IMG/VR virus record: IMGVR_UViG_3300048121_000416
Location: 1-34,877 of that record
Direction: 5' to 3' (one strand)
Source: a virus
DNA: 34,877 nucleotides
Shown: one piece after another, positions 7,085 through 13,426 of the stretch
Position numbering within the stretch: the stretch's first letter is position 1
Layout of the letters: every line of letters starts with the position of its first letter
Notes under the pieces: generated by a model
The model's input: only the letters and a program-made list of their open reading frames with translations
Told to the model about the DNA's origin: nothing
Database searches by the model: none
Program-made: the position numbers and the translations under genes

Positions 7085-7224
7085 TGTTAATCACCATTAA
7101 TTTGTTGTTTGTACCTAGTAAACAATTGAAACGGAATTTTATTCCATTTTATTTTAAATTAATTCTAAGCCGTTCTAAGCCATTTACTGGCTAACCTATA
7201 CTATCCTACTAATAAACACTAGAA
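7085..7224 (-). promoter_or_regulatory. Intergenic leader with direct repeats and a palindrome; weak promoter possible
   Basis: This AT-rich gap holds two copies of TTCTAAGCC (7,163-7,171 and 7,173-7,181, one helical turn apart) and a perfect arm pair GGAAT-TTT-ATTCC near 7,131-7,145. A weak minus-strand promoter (TTAGAA, 16 bases, TAAAAT) overlaps the direct repeats. A regulated start for the 78-residue gene is plausible but not strong. Confidence 0.35.
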
Positions 7225-7252
7225 AACGCCCTACAAGGGATTACAGGGCGTT
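7225..7252 (-). terminator. Intrinsic terminator after the 71-residue gene
   Basis: On the minus strand AACGCCCT, a 12-base loop and AGGGCGTT form an 8-bp stem followed by TTTTC. It begins 10 bases after the stop of the gene at 7,262. Confidence 0.62.
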
Positions 7253-7261
7253 CTATGGTGC

Positions 7262-7477
7262 TTACTGCCTAATATAGCTAATTCCTTTCCTATTCATTAG
7301 CTTTTTATATTCGGGTTTAAACTCACTGCTATAATGCGTATAGCTGAATTTATAACCCATACGGCTTGCATATTGTTCAACAATGGATTGTATGCGTTGA
7401 TAGTTATTACCCGATACGTTTAAAGACTCAACCACTGGCGAATAATTAGTTTTTTGAAAATGTGCTATAGCTTGCAT
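7262..7477 (-). CDS. Hypothetical early protein
   Basis: 71 residues with a central helix YQRIQSIVEQYASRMGY and a basic C-terminal part ending YKKLMNRKGISYIRQ. It follows the Gp88-like gene by 4 bases with GAGGT as ribosome site, and a terminator follows it, so the two probably share a transcript end. Basic and short, possibly nucleic-acid binding. Family not recognised. Confidence 0.62.
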   Translation of the reverse strand: MQAIAHFQKTNYSPVVESLNVSGNNYQRIQSIVEQYASRMGYKFSYTHYSSEFKPEYKKLMNRKGISYIRQ

Positions 7478-7481
7478 TTTG

Positions 7482-8186
7482 TTATACCTCTATTGTTTGA
7501 ATTATATTGCTATCCACTATGAAAGGCGAATTACTTTTCTTAGCATCATTACCCTTAACCCGTAAACCTACGATTTTACCACGTGCGCTAATGTTAGCAA
7601 TATCGCTTTTATCGCCATCTATTACTTTTCTGCCCATATATTCAGTAGGTAAACCATTTTTAAATACTACTGTTATAGGCGTATCAGTCTTAAGCGCAAT
7701 AGATACCTGTTTAGCATATTTTTTTGTTGCTGAATAGCTGAACATTAAATCATAGTTTGATGGCGTTTTGCCTAGTCTATTGGCGCGCTTAGTGTAATCA
7801 TAGAAATATATCGATGGGAAATCCTGTGGGATATTGTGCTTTTCCCATGCTATATCGGACAATACATTCAAGCGCACAATAGCTTTTTTACCATGCTTAT
7901 CAGCGTATTTAACTAGATTAGTTAATTCACGCCTTAAGTCCTTAAGAAATCCCTCCCTATCATTCATATAATATTCAGTCTTAGCCTGACGCGCCTTATT
8001 AACTGAAGTGTAAACTTGAGCCAGTCCGCTAGACTTAAGACAATCGTTAAAACAGTCGGCATTCATAGCACTAGGACACAATTCAATTGTTGGCATTAGT
8101 GATAACCCTGCTAAGACTACTGGTTCGCTTTCACCCTTAGCTGTCTTAATTAGTTTTGTATTACTGTCTCTAGATAATAGTTTCAT
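7482..8186 (-). CDS. Gp88-like conserved phage protein with cysteine cluster
   Basis: 234 residues. The segment LAGLSLMPTIELCPSAMNAD, then CFNDC (C37, C45, C49), followed by NKARQAKTEYYMNDREGF, closely matches my memory of the phage Gp88/DUF7227 family, found in many phages. The biochemical role of that family is not established as far as I know. Later parts alternate strands and helices (IVRLNVLSDIAWE, SIYFYDYTKR, YDLMFSYSATKK), suggesting a TIM-barrel-like or Rossmann-like fold (inference). The cysteines could hold a metal or an iron-sulfur cluster. AAGGTGA precedes the ATG by 8 bases. This is the largest early gene and the most likely enzyme among them. Confidence 0.74.
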   Translation of the reverse strand: MKLLSRDSNTKLIKTAKGESEPVVLAGLSLMPTIELCPSAMNADCFNDCLKSSGLAQVYTSVNKARQAKTEYYMNDREGFLKDLRRELTNLVKYADKHGKKAIVRLNVLSDIAWEKHNIPQDFPSIYFYDYTKRANRLGKTPSNYDLMFSYSATKKYAKQVSIALKTDTPITVVFKNGLPTEYMGRKVIDGDKSDIANISARGKIVGLRVKGNDAKKSNSPFIVDSNIIQTIEV

Positions 8187-8228
8187 AATATAATCACCTT
8201 TTTGGTTAATGTTTAAATAAATATAATG

Positions 8229-8255
8229 GAGCCTACTGATTTAGTCAATAGGCTC
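8229..8255 (-). terminator. Hairpin between first and second early genes
   Basis: GAGCCTA and TAGGCTC form a 7-bp stem that extends by TGA/TCA across a G-T pair. No clean U-tract follows on the minus strand, so it may attenuate transcription or protect RNA ends rather than fully terminate. Confidence 0.45.
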
Positions 8256-8270
8256 GATATATTTACTCAG

Positions 8271-8573
8271 TTAAGCCGCCTCTTTCTGTAAGTTCTCTTT
8301 GATTTCTTTAAGTTCCTGTCTAATGTTCATATATTCCCACATTAATTTGACTGACTCCTCGTTGAGTTTTAGCTTTGATGTATCTGGCAATAGTTCCTTC
8401 AATGCCTTGAACATTCCCATTGCCTCGCTTTGTTTGCGCTCTGCTCTGTCTGTCCAGTCGTTATGCCCGTCTACGTAGTATGACTGCTCCGCCCAGATTA
8501 ACGCCTGTGTTGCCTCAATGTCTAGCTTGTATTCGGCTTGTTTCAATTGGTTATAAATGTCTGTCTTAGTCAT
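8271..8573 (-). CDS. Hypothetical first leftward early protein, helical
   Basis: 100 residues, almost entirely helical and charged (MTKTDIYNQLKQAEYKLDIE; later MNIRQELKEIKENLQKEAA), likely coiled-coil. GAGG lies upstream of the ATG. It is the first gene read from the leftward consensus promoter, a position where phages often put host-takeover or regulatory proteins. No helix-turn-helix can be seen clearly. Family not recognised. Confidence 0.68.
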   Translation of the reverse strand: MTKTDIYNQLKQAEYKLDIEATQALIWAEQSYYVDGHNDWTDRAERKQSEAMGMFKALKELLPDTSKLKLNEESVKLMWEYMNIRQELKEIKENLQKEAA

Positions 8574-8606
8574 AGTCTTGCCTCATTTTGGTGCGTTTTA
8601 GTTAAT

Positions 8607-8626
8607 GCGCTGTTCTTTGCGCTGTT
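8607..8626 (-). repeat. Direct repeats at the leftward transcription start
   Basis: Two copies of AACAGCGC (minus strand, 8,626-8,619 and 8,614-8,607), 12 bp apart, beginning at or just after the expected start point of the leftward promoter. The position suits an operator. Confidence 0.5.
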
Positions 8627-8632
8627 GGGTTC

Positions 8633-8660
8633 ATTATAGTCAATAGCATTATATTGTCAA
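8633..8660 (-). promoter_or_regulatory. Leftward early promoter, consensus sigma-70
   Basis: TTGACA at 8,660-8,655, 16 bases, then TATAAT at 8,638-8,633 on the minus strand; both hexamers are perfect. It drives the 100-residue gene and presumably the early cluster. An inverted-repeat site (8,672-8,695) ends 11 bases upstream of the -35 hexamer. Confidence 0.85.
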
Positions 8661-8671
8661 CACCTAAAGAG

Positions 8672-8695
8672 TGACCAATAAACTAATTGTGGTCA
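8672..8695. promoter_or_regulatory. TGACC-N14-GGTCA site 1
   Basis: Inverted repeat with 14 bases between the arms (arms extend to TGACCA/TGGTCA). It is centred about 57 bases upstream of the leftward start, a typical activator distance. Confidence 0.6.
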
Positions 8696-8830
8696 TACTA
8701 TATTACAACCTTTATATACAGGCGCGTGCGTGCGTATAACATAACTGGTTGAGGTTGTCAAGTGTTTATTCTTGGGTATGTCTATAGGTATCCCCTAGCA
8801 TACTCACACTTCACCCTCAAGTATTCCTTG

Positions 8831-8854
8831 TGACCGCCTTGAGTATCCTGGTCA
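8831..8854. promoter_or_regulatory. TGACC-N14-GGTCA site 2
   Basis: Same arms and the same 14-base gap; here the arms extend to GTGACC/GGTCAC. It lies immediately next to the first DnaA-type box. Confidence 0.6.
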
Positions 8855-8855
8855 C

Positions 8856-8916
8856 TGTGGATTACCTGTGGATAACTCCTGTGCCTGTGGATAACTTGTG
8901 GAAAGCCTGTGGATAA
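8856..8916 (-). other. Cluster of DnaA boxes, putative replication origin
   Basis: TTATCCACA (minus-strand reading; TGTGGATAA on the plus strand) occurs perfectly at 8,867-8,875, 8,886-8,894 and 8,908-8,916. Near matches TGTGGATTA at 8,856-8,864 and TGTGGAAAG at 8,897-8,905 lie in the same orientation. Starts are 11, 19, 11 and 11 bp apart, so most lie on one face of the helix. This is the arrangement of a host-type origin or DnaA-binding array. AT-rich DNA suited to unwinding lies from about 8,970 on. Confidence 0.72.
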
Positions 8917-8918
8917 CA

Positions 8919-8938
8919 GGGGGCGGGGGGTGCGTGGG
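8919..8938 (+). other. G-rich block beside the DnaA boxes
   Basis: Runs of five, six and three guanines on the plus strand within 20 bp, starkly unlike the AT-rich surroundings. A two-tetrad quadruplex is possible; a stable three-tetrad one is not clearly available. Confidence 0.45.
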
Positions 8939-8977
8939 TGGCGTGAGATTGTTACGGTACCCGCTCGTATACAAAAA

Positions 8978-9001
8978 AAGCCAATATTCAATAAAAGGTC
9001 A
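8978..9001. promoter_or_regulatory. Degenerate fourth inverted-repeat site
   Basis: AAGCC-N14-GGTCA. The right arm is exact, the left arm keeps only CC, and the interior resembles site 3 (CCAATAT shared). Confidence 0.4.
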
Positions 9002-9063
9002 TAACCAAAAGTCATACCCTAAGTGTTTGTTTTCCTTAAGTATTCTAATGGCGGGGATATGTA

Positions 9064-9087
9064 TGACCAATATAATAAAAAAGGTCA
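9064..9087. promoter_or_regulatory. TGACC-N14-GGTCA site 3
   Basis: Exact arms with the same 14-base gap, about 55 bases upstream of the -35 hexamer of the rightward promoter. Its right arm runs into ACTTAAGT. Confidence 0.6.
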
Positions 9088-9142
9088 CTTAAGTCGGGAA
9101 CTAATGCTCCAATCGCGGGTCTAAATAAACTAAAGAAATACC

Positions 9143-9171
9143 TTGACATTTAATCTAAAGTATGGTATAAT
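9143..9171 (+). promoter_or_regulatory. Rightward late promoter, consensus sigma-70
   Basis: TTGACA at 9,143-9,148, exactly 17 bases, TATAAT at 9,166-9,171. It drives the terminase and structural genes; the leader to 9,307 is about 130 bases and holds repeated CTTAAG and TATACTTTAA elements. Confidence 0.88.
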
Positions 9172-9199
9172 ATATTTATAATATAGAGTAATTTAAAGC

Positions 9200-9215
9200 C
9201 TTAAGTATACTTAAG
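9200..9215. promoter_or_regulatory. CTTAAGTATACTTAAG perfect palindrome
   Basis: A 16-bp perfect palindrome in the leader of the rightward transcript. Further CTTAAG hexamers lie at 9,035, 9,088, 9,282 and 9,292, and TATACTTTAA occurs twice between 9,230 and 9,255. This suggests an operator cluster. Confidence 0.55.
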
Positions 9216-9306
9216 TAGTCTTAGTTATTATACTTTAATGATTATACTTTAAAGTTAAATACTAAAGCGTTCCTAAGTATTCTTAAGATAACTTAAGGAG
9301 AGTCCA

Positions 9307-9708
9307 TTGGACAATGATAAAGCTACTCCGAAAAGGAGAAGGGGCAGACCACCGAAGTCAGAGATGGTGTCAAGAAAGAAAGGTCAGACTGGTTTGTCAA
9401 GGGGTCGCCCGAAGGGTGATGCCGCTATCATCAACGAGTACAAAGGTAGGATGTTGTCATCTCCTAAGTCTCGTAAAGTATTAGAATCAATATTCGATGC
9501 GGCACTTAACGATGACCATAAGAATCAAGCCGCCGCGTGGAAGTTAGTCATGGATAGGATATTACCTACAGCGGTATTTGAGAATGATGTCGTTAAGGGT
9601 GCAGGTAAGTCAGCAATACAGATAAACATTACTGGAGTTGGTGGAGCAGAGACCACGGTGGTGTCAAACGAAGGTAGTGTCATTGACGATGGGGAAATCA
9701 TAGAGTAA
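9307..9708 (+). CDS. Putative small terminase subunit / DNA-binding protein, TTG start
   Basis: 133 residues. The N-terminus has two AT-hook-like stretches (KRRRGRPPK near residue 10 and SRGRPKGD near 32), followed by a helical region with NDDHKNQAAAWKLVMDRILP and a short beta segment IQINITGV, then an acidic tail. Proteins of this form sit just before the large terminase in related phages and are usually taken as the DNA-recognition subunit; the evidence here is position plus DNA-binding character. The start is TTG at 9,307 with GGAG seven bases before it; the nearby ATG is out of frame. The stop overlaps the next ATG (TAATG). Confidence 0.65.
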   Translation: MDNDKATPKRRRGRPPKSEMVSRKKGQTGLSRGRPKGDAAIINEYKGRMLSSPKSRKVLESIFDAALNDDHKNQAAAWKLVMDRILPTAVFENDVVKGAGKSAIQINITGVGGAETTVVSNEGSVIDDGEIIE

Positions 9709-10064
9709 TGGCTAAGTATTTTAATCGTAAAGAGTTTGCCTGTCAGTACACAGGTAAGAATGAAATAAGTTCTGAGTTGATTGATAAGTTAGATGAACTC
9801 AGAGAAGCCTGTGGTTTCCCATTCATAATCACATCAGGATATAGAGACGCAACACACCCCATTGAAGCTAAAAAAACTAAATCAGGAACTCATGCACAAG
9901 GTATTGCCGCAGACATTAAAGTTAACAACGGTTTACAGCGTTTTAAAATCGTTGAGGAGGCTATCAAACTGGGTTTCACGGGAATTGGAGTTGCTCGTAG
10001 TTTTGTCCATGTTGACATCCGCAGTCCTGACGATACAACCCCTTTTGTAATGTGGACTTACTAA
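9708..10064 (+). CDS. Peptidase M15-type endolysin (murein endopeptidase)
   Basis: 118 residues matching the short phage M15 (Peptidase_M15_3) proteins. Zinc ligands are in the expected pattern: GTHAQGIAADI gives H62 and D69, and FVHVDIR gives H101. The segment FIITSGYRD near 39-46 is also typical. It should cut peptide crosslinks in peptidoglycan to release progeny. There is no signal peptide, so it needs a holin; holin candidates are 11-14 kb downstream at 21,671 and 23,657, so the lysis genes are split. It lies between the terminase subunits with no gaps. Confidence 0.9.
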   Translation: MAKYFNRKEFACQYTGKNEISSELIDKLDELREACGFPFIITSGYRDATHPIEAKKTKSGTHAQGIAADIKVNNGLQRFKIVEEAIKLGFTGIGVARSFVHVDIRSPDDTTPFVMWTY

Positions 10065-11318
10065 GTGACGGAACTTAATGTTTCGCTACTACCGTGGCAA
10101 CAAACTGTATTTGAAGATGAGACTAGATTTAAGGTCATAGCCGCAGGTAGACGTACAGGCAAGTCAAGGTTAGCCGCTTGGATGCTAATCATCAGGGCTT
10201 TACAGACTGAACGTGGTCATGTCTTTTACGTTGCCCCTACACAGGGTCAGGCTAGGGACATTATGTGGCAAGTCTTGATGGAGATAGGCAACCCCGTCAT
10301 AGCCTCTAGTCATGTCAATAACTTACAAATAAAGCTAGTCAATGGTGCAACCATAGCACTTAAAGGGGCAGATAGACCAGAAACCATGCGTGGTGTCAGT
10401 CTTAAGTTCCTAGTTATGGATGAGTACGCTGATATGAAACCAGAGGTCTGGGAGCAAATCCTTAGACCTGCACTAGCTGACCAAAAGGGTGAAGCACTGT
10501 TCATTGGTACGCCAATGGGTCGTAATCACTTCTATGACTTATATACATACGCTTGTGTTGCAGAGGATGAAACCTTTGTAGGTTATCACTTTACAAGCTA
10601 TGATAATCCATTGCTAGACCCTGAAGAGATTGAAGCGGCTAAGAAGTCCATGTCCGCATTTAGTTTCCGTCAGGAGTTCATGGCATCATTTGAGGCGCAG
10701 GGTAGTGAACTCTTTAAAGAAGACTACATCAAGTTTAGTGAGGAAGAACCTGAAACAGGTGGATACTATATTGCAGTCGACTTGGCAGGATTTGCTGACG
10801 TTGCTAAAGCCACAACTAAAACTAAACGACTTGACCAAACTGCCATCTCGGTTGTTAAAGCAAATGAAGAAGGTTGGTGGGTCGCTGACATTATACATGG
10901 TCGGTGGGGTGTTGAAGAGACTGCGCGTAAGATTTTTGAAGCTGTCCGTGACTATAGACCGACTGCTGTGGGAATTGAAAAAGGAGCATTGAAGAATGCT
11001 GTCCTACCGTATCTCTCAGACATAATGAAAAAGAATAATAGGTTCTTCCGTATAGATGAACTTACGCATGGTAATAAGAAAAAAACGGACAGGATTGTCT
11101 GGGCTTTACAAGGTAGGTTTGAACACGGTGCTATAACACTTAACAAGGGTAACTGGAATACAGAGTTTCTTGATGAACTATTCCAATTCCCTAATCAACT
11201 CGTACATGATGATTTAATTGACTCACTCGCCTACATAGACCAACTGGCTAACATAGCCTACACATCGGACTATGAAGAAGAAGATTACGAATACTTAGAC
11301 GCATACGCAGGGTACTAA
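10065..11318 (+). CDS. Terminase large subunit (packaging ATPase-nuclease)
   Basis: 417 residues. The ATPase domain has Walker A AAGRRTGKS (26-34) and Walker B FLVMDEYAD (D119, E120), then the coupling segment FIGTPMG (146-152). The RNase-H-like nuclease domain has IAVDLAG (D239), VGIEKG (E305) and VHDDLIDS (D382-D386). It translocates DNA into the head through the portal and cuts the concatemer. The start is GTG at 10,065, immediately after the endolysin stop, with a poor ribosome site, so coupling to the endolysin is likely. The acidic C-terminus (SDYEEEDYEYLDAYAGY) is consistent with portal docking. Confidence 0.96.
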   Translation: MTELNVSLLPWQQTVFEDETRFKVIAAGRRTGKSRLAAWMLIIRALQTERGHVFYVAPTQGQARDIMWQVLMEIGNPVIASSHVNNLQIKLVNGATIALKGADRPETMRGVSLKFLVMDEYADMKPEVWEQILRPALADQKGEALFIGTPMGRNHFYDLYTYACVAEDETFVGYHFTSYDNPLLDPEEIEAAKKSMSAFSFRQEFMASFEAQGSELFKEDYIKFSEEEPETGGYYIAVDLAGFADVAKATTKTKRLDQTAISVVKANEEGWWVADIIHGRWGVEETARKIFEAVRDYRPTAVGIEKGALKNAVLPYLSDIMKKNNRFFRIDELTHGNKKKTDRIVWALQGRFEHGAITLNKGNWNTEFLDELFQFPNQLVHDDLIDSLAYIDQLANIAYTSDYEEEDYEYLDAYAGY

Positions 11319-11319
11319 T

Positions 11320-13368
11320 ATGTTATTAGAAGATAAAGAAGAATTTACACTGGAACAAGACCTTGAGAACTGGGTCATAGATAAATGTGAAGGTTGGCGT
11401 AATCACTACGAGTCTAACTACTCACAGAAGTTTGATGAGTACTATCGCCTATGGCGTGGACAATGGGCGGCGGAAGACAAGACCAGAGAGTCTGAACGCT
11501 CTAAGATTATATCCCCTGCTCTACAACAAGCAGTTGAGTCATCCGTAGCGGAACTAGAGGAAGCTACATTTGGTCGTGGTAAGTGGTTCGACATTGAGGA
11601 TGACGTTACGGACCAAGAGAAGCGTGATATAGCCCTTTTAAGAGAAACCCTATACAAAGACTTTAAAAAGAATAAAGTCCGTAAGAGCGTAGCTGAGTGC
11701 CTTATAAACGCGGCTGTATTCGGCACAGGTATTGCTGAAGTAGTCCTAGAGGAAGAGAAAGAGTTTCAACCTGCTACACAGCCCGTAATGGGTGGTGAAT
11801 TAACAGCAGTTGGTGTCAACATTGTAGATAAGACCTGTGTTAAGTTACGCCCTGTAATGCCACAGAACTTCCTTATTGACCCACTAGCTACGTCGGTAGA
11901 TGATGCCTTAGGTTGTGCAGTAGATGAGTTTGTCTCTATGCACTCCGTAGAGCAACTACAGGAGCAGGGTGTCTACCGTAACATCTTCGTAGGTGAAGCC
12001 GCTTCGGACTTTGACATTGAACCAGACAAAGACTTAGCTGTATATGACGATGATAAAGTACGTCTAACTAAGTACTACGGTCTTGTACCTCGTCACCTCC
12101 TAGAGAAAGCACAGAAAGAAGATGATGAAGGTGAAGTAGAGGAACTAGTCGCTAGTGAAGAGGATGATTCCTACTACGTAGAAGCTATCGTTGTTATTGC
12201 TAATGACGGTACTTTACTTAAAGCTGAGTCTAATCCATACATGATGGGTGACAGACCTATCGTTGCCTTCCCGTGGGATGTCGTTCCTAGCCGTTTCTGG
12301 GGCAGAGGAGTATGTGAGAAAGGGTATAACTCTCAAAAGGCGTTAGACGCAGAACTACGCGCTAGAATCGATGCTCTTGCATTGACTATACACCCTATGC
12401 TTGCAATGGACGCTACACGTATGCCTAGAGGTGCTAGACCAGAGGTACGTGCGGGTAAAGTTATCTTGACAAATGGTTCACCTAGTGAAGTCATACAGCC
12501 ATTTAACTTTGGTAATGTTAGTCAAGTAACCTTCGGACAAGCCGCTGAGTTACAGAAGATGGTACAGACAGCTACAGGTGCTATTGACTCTGCGGGTATC
12601 TCTGGTTCTATCAACGGTGAAGCTACTGCCGCAGGTATCTCTATGAGCCTCGGTGCTATCATTAAGCGTCATAAACGTACATTGATTAACTTCCAAGAGT
12701 CATTCCTAATTCCATTCGTAACTAAAGCCGCACATCGTTATATGCAGTTTAACCCTGAGAACTACCCTGTTGCGGACTACAAGTTCCACACTTCTAGCAG
12801 TCTAGGTATCATTGCCCGTGAGTATGAGGTTACACAGCTTGTACAGTTACTGCAGACTATGAAGCCAGACAGCCCAATGTACTCACAGTTGATTATGTCA
12901 ATCGTAGACAACATGAACCTAGCTAACCGTGAAGAACTAGTTATGGCTTTACAACAAGCTAATCAGCCTAACCCAGAAGCACAGCAAGCACAACAAGCGG
13001 CTCAACAAGCACAGTTGGCATTCCAAGCGTCACAGACTGCGGCTCTACAGGGTCAAGCCACTGAGTCACAAGCTAGAGCGCAGAAACTTGCGGCAGAGGC
13101 TAGTGTTGTACCACAGGAACTTGAGATTGACCGTATTAAAGCAGTTACGGCTAATCTTAAAACAGGAGATGCTGATGACAAAGAGTTCCAGAAGCGTCTT
13201 AAAATATCAGAGCAGTTACTAAAAGAACGTGAAGTAGCTGTCAAAGAACAAGGAAAACCTAATGATAACACAGTACCAGTTCAACAAAGCACTGGAGGAA
13301 GTCAACCAAGCCTTCTCGAAAACTCTGAAGAGGTTGGAGGAATTGGAAGTCGCGGTCCAAGACCTTAA
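11320..13368 (+). CDS. Portal protein (head-to-tail connector)
   Basis: 682 residues with features of P22-type portals: an N-terminal domain containing YYRLWRGQWAAEDKTRESER and SKIISPALQQAVESSVAELE, a middle part with FPWDVVPSRFWGRGVCEKGY and LDAELRARIDALAL, and a long Gln/Ala-rich C-terminal helix (barrel-like, about residues 545-600) before a low-complexity tail. It forms the dodecameric ring through which DNA enters and leaves and contacts the terminase. The last 107 bp overlap another frame that encodes a separate small protein. Confidence 0.93.
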   Translation: MLLEDKEEFTLEQDLENWVIDKCEGWRNHYESNYSQKFDEYYRLWRGQWAAEDKTRESERSKIISPALQQAVESSVAELEEATFGRGKWFDIEDDVTDQEKRDIALLRETLYKDFKKNKVRKSVAECLINAAVFGTGIAEVVLEEEKEFQPATQPVMGGELTAVGVNIVDKTCVKLRPVMPQNFLIDPLATSVDDALGCAVDEFVSMHSVEQLQEQGVYRNIFVGEAASDFDIEPDKDLAVYDDDKVRLTKYYGLVPRHLLEKAQKEDDEGEVEELVASEEDDSYYVEAIVVIANDGTLLKAESNPYMMGDRPIVAFPWDVVPSRFWGRGVCEKGYNSQKALDAELRARIDALALTIHPMLAMDATRMPRGARPEVRAGKVILTNGSPSEVIQPFNFGNVSQVTFGQAAELQKMVQTATGAIDSAGISGSINGEATAAGISMSLGAIIKRHKRTLINFQESFLIPFVTKAAHRYMQFNPENYPVADYKFHTSSSLGIIAREYEVTQLVQLLQTMKPDSPMYSQLIMSIVDNMNLANREELVMALQQANQPNPEAQQAQQAAQQAQLAFQASQTAALQGQATESQARAQKLAAEASVVPQELEIDRIKAVTANLKTGDADDKEFQKRLKISEQLLKEREVAVKEQGKPNDNTVPVQQSTGGSQPSLLENSEEVGGIGSRGPRP

Positions 13369-13426
13369 GAAAACTAAAGAGGTAAAGCCGAATGCCAGTA
13401 AAAAAACGAGACCCAAGACTAGCTAG
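13262..13426 (+). CDS. Overlapping small coiled-coil protein at the portal 3' end
   Basis: A 54-residue reading frame beginning MITQYQFNKALEEVNQAF with a regular heptad helix (KTLKRLEELEVAVQDLKK) and a basic tail ending KKTRPKTS. AAGGAA lies seven bases before the ATG. It overlaps the portal's disordered tail by 107 bp and the start of the next gene by 35 bp. The sequence looks like a folded protein, whereas the portal frame in the overlap is low-complexity. Similar short helical proteins beginning MIT- occur after portals in related phages as I recall. Function unknown; head assembly is possible. Confidence 0.62.
   Translation: MITQYQFNKALEEVNQAFSKTLKRLEELEVAVQDLKKTKEVKPNASKKTRPKTS

Noticed and set aside
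8919-8938. Three-tetrad G-quadruplex
   Set aside because: Only three separate G runs of three or more are present, so a stable four-run structure is not supported; kept as a G-rich patch only.
8782-9092. Open frames on both strands across the divergent region (77 and 64 codons)
   Set aside because: They run through promoters, DnaA boxes and dyad sites, have no ribosome sites and read as low-complexity or repetitive sequence.
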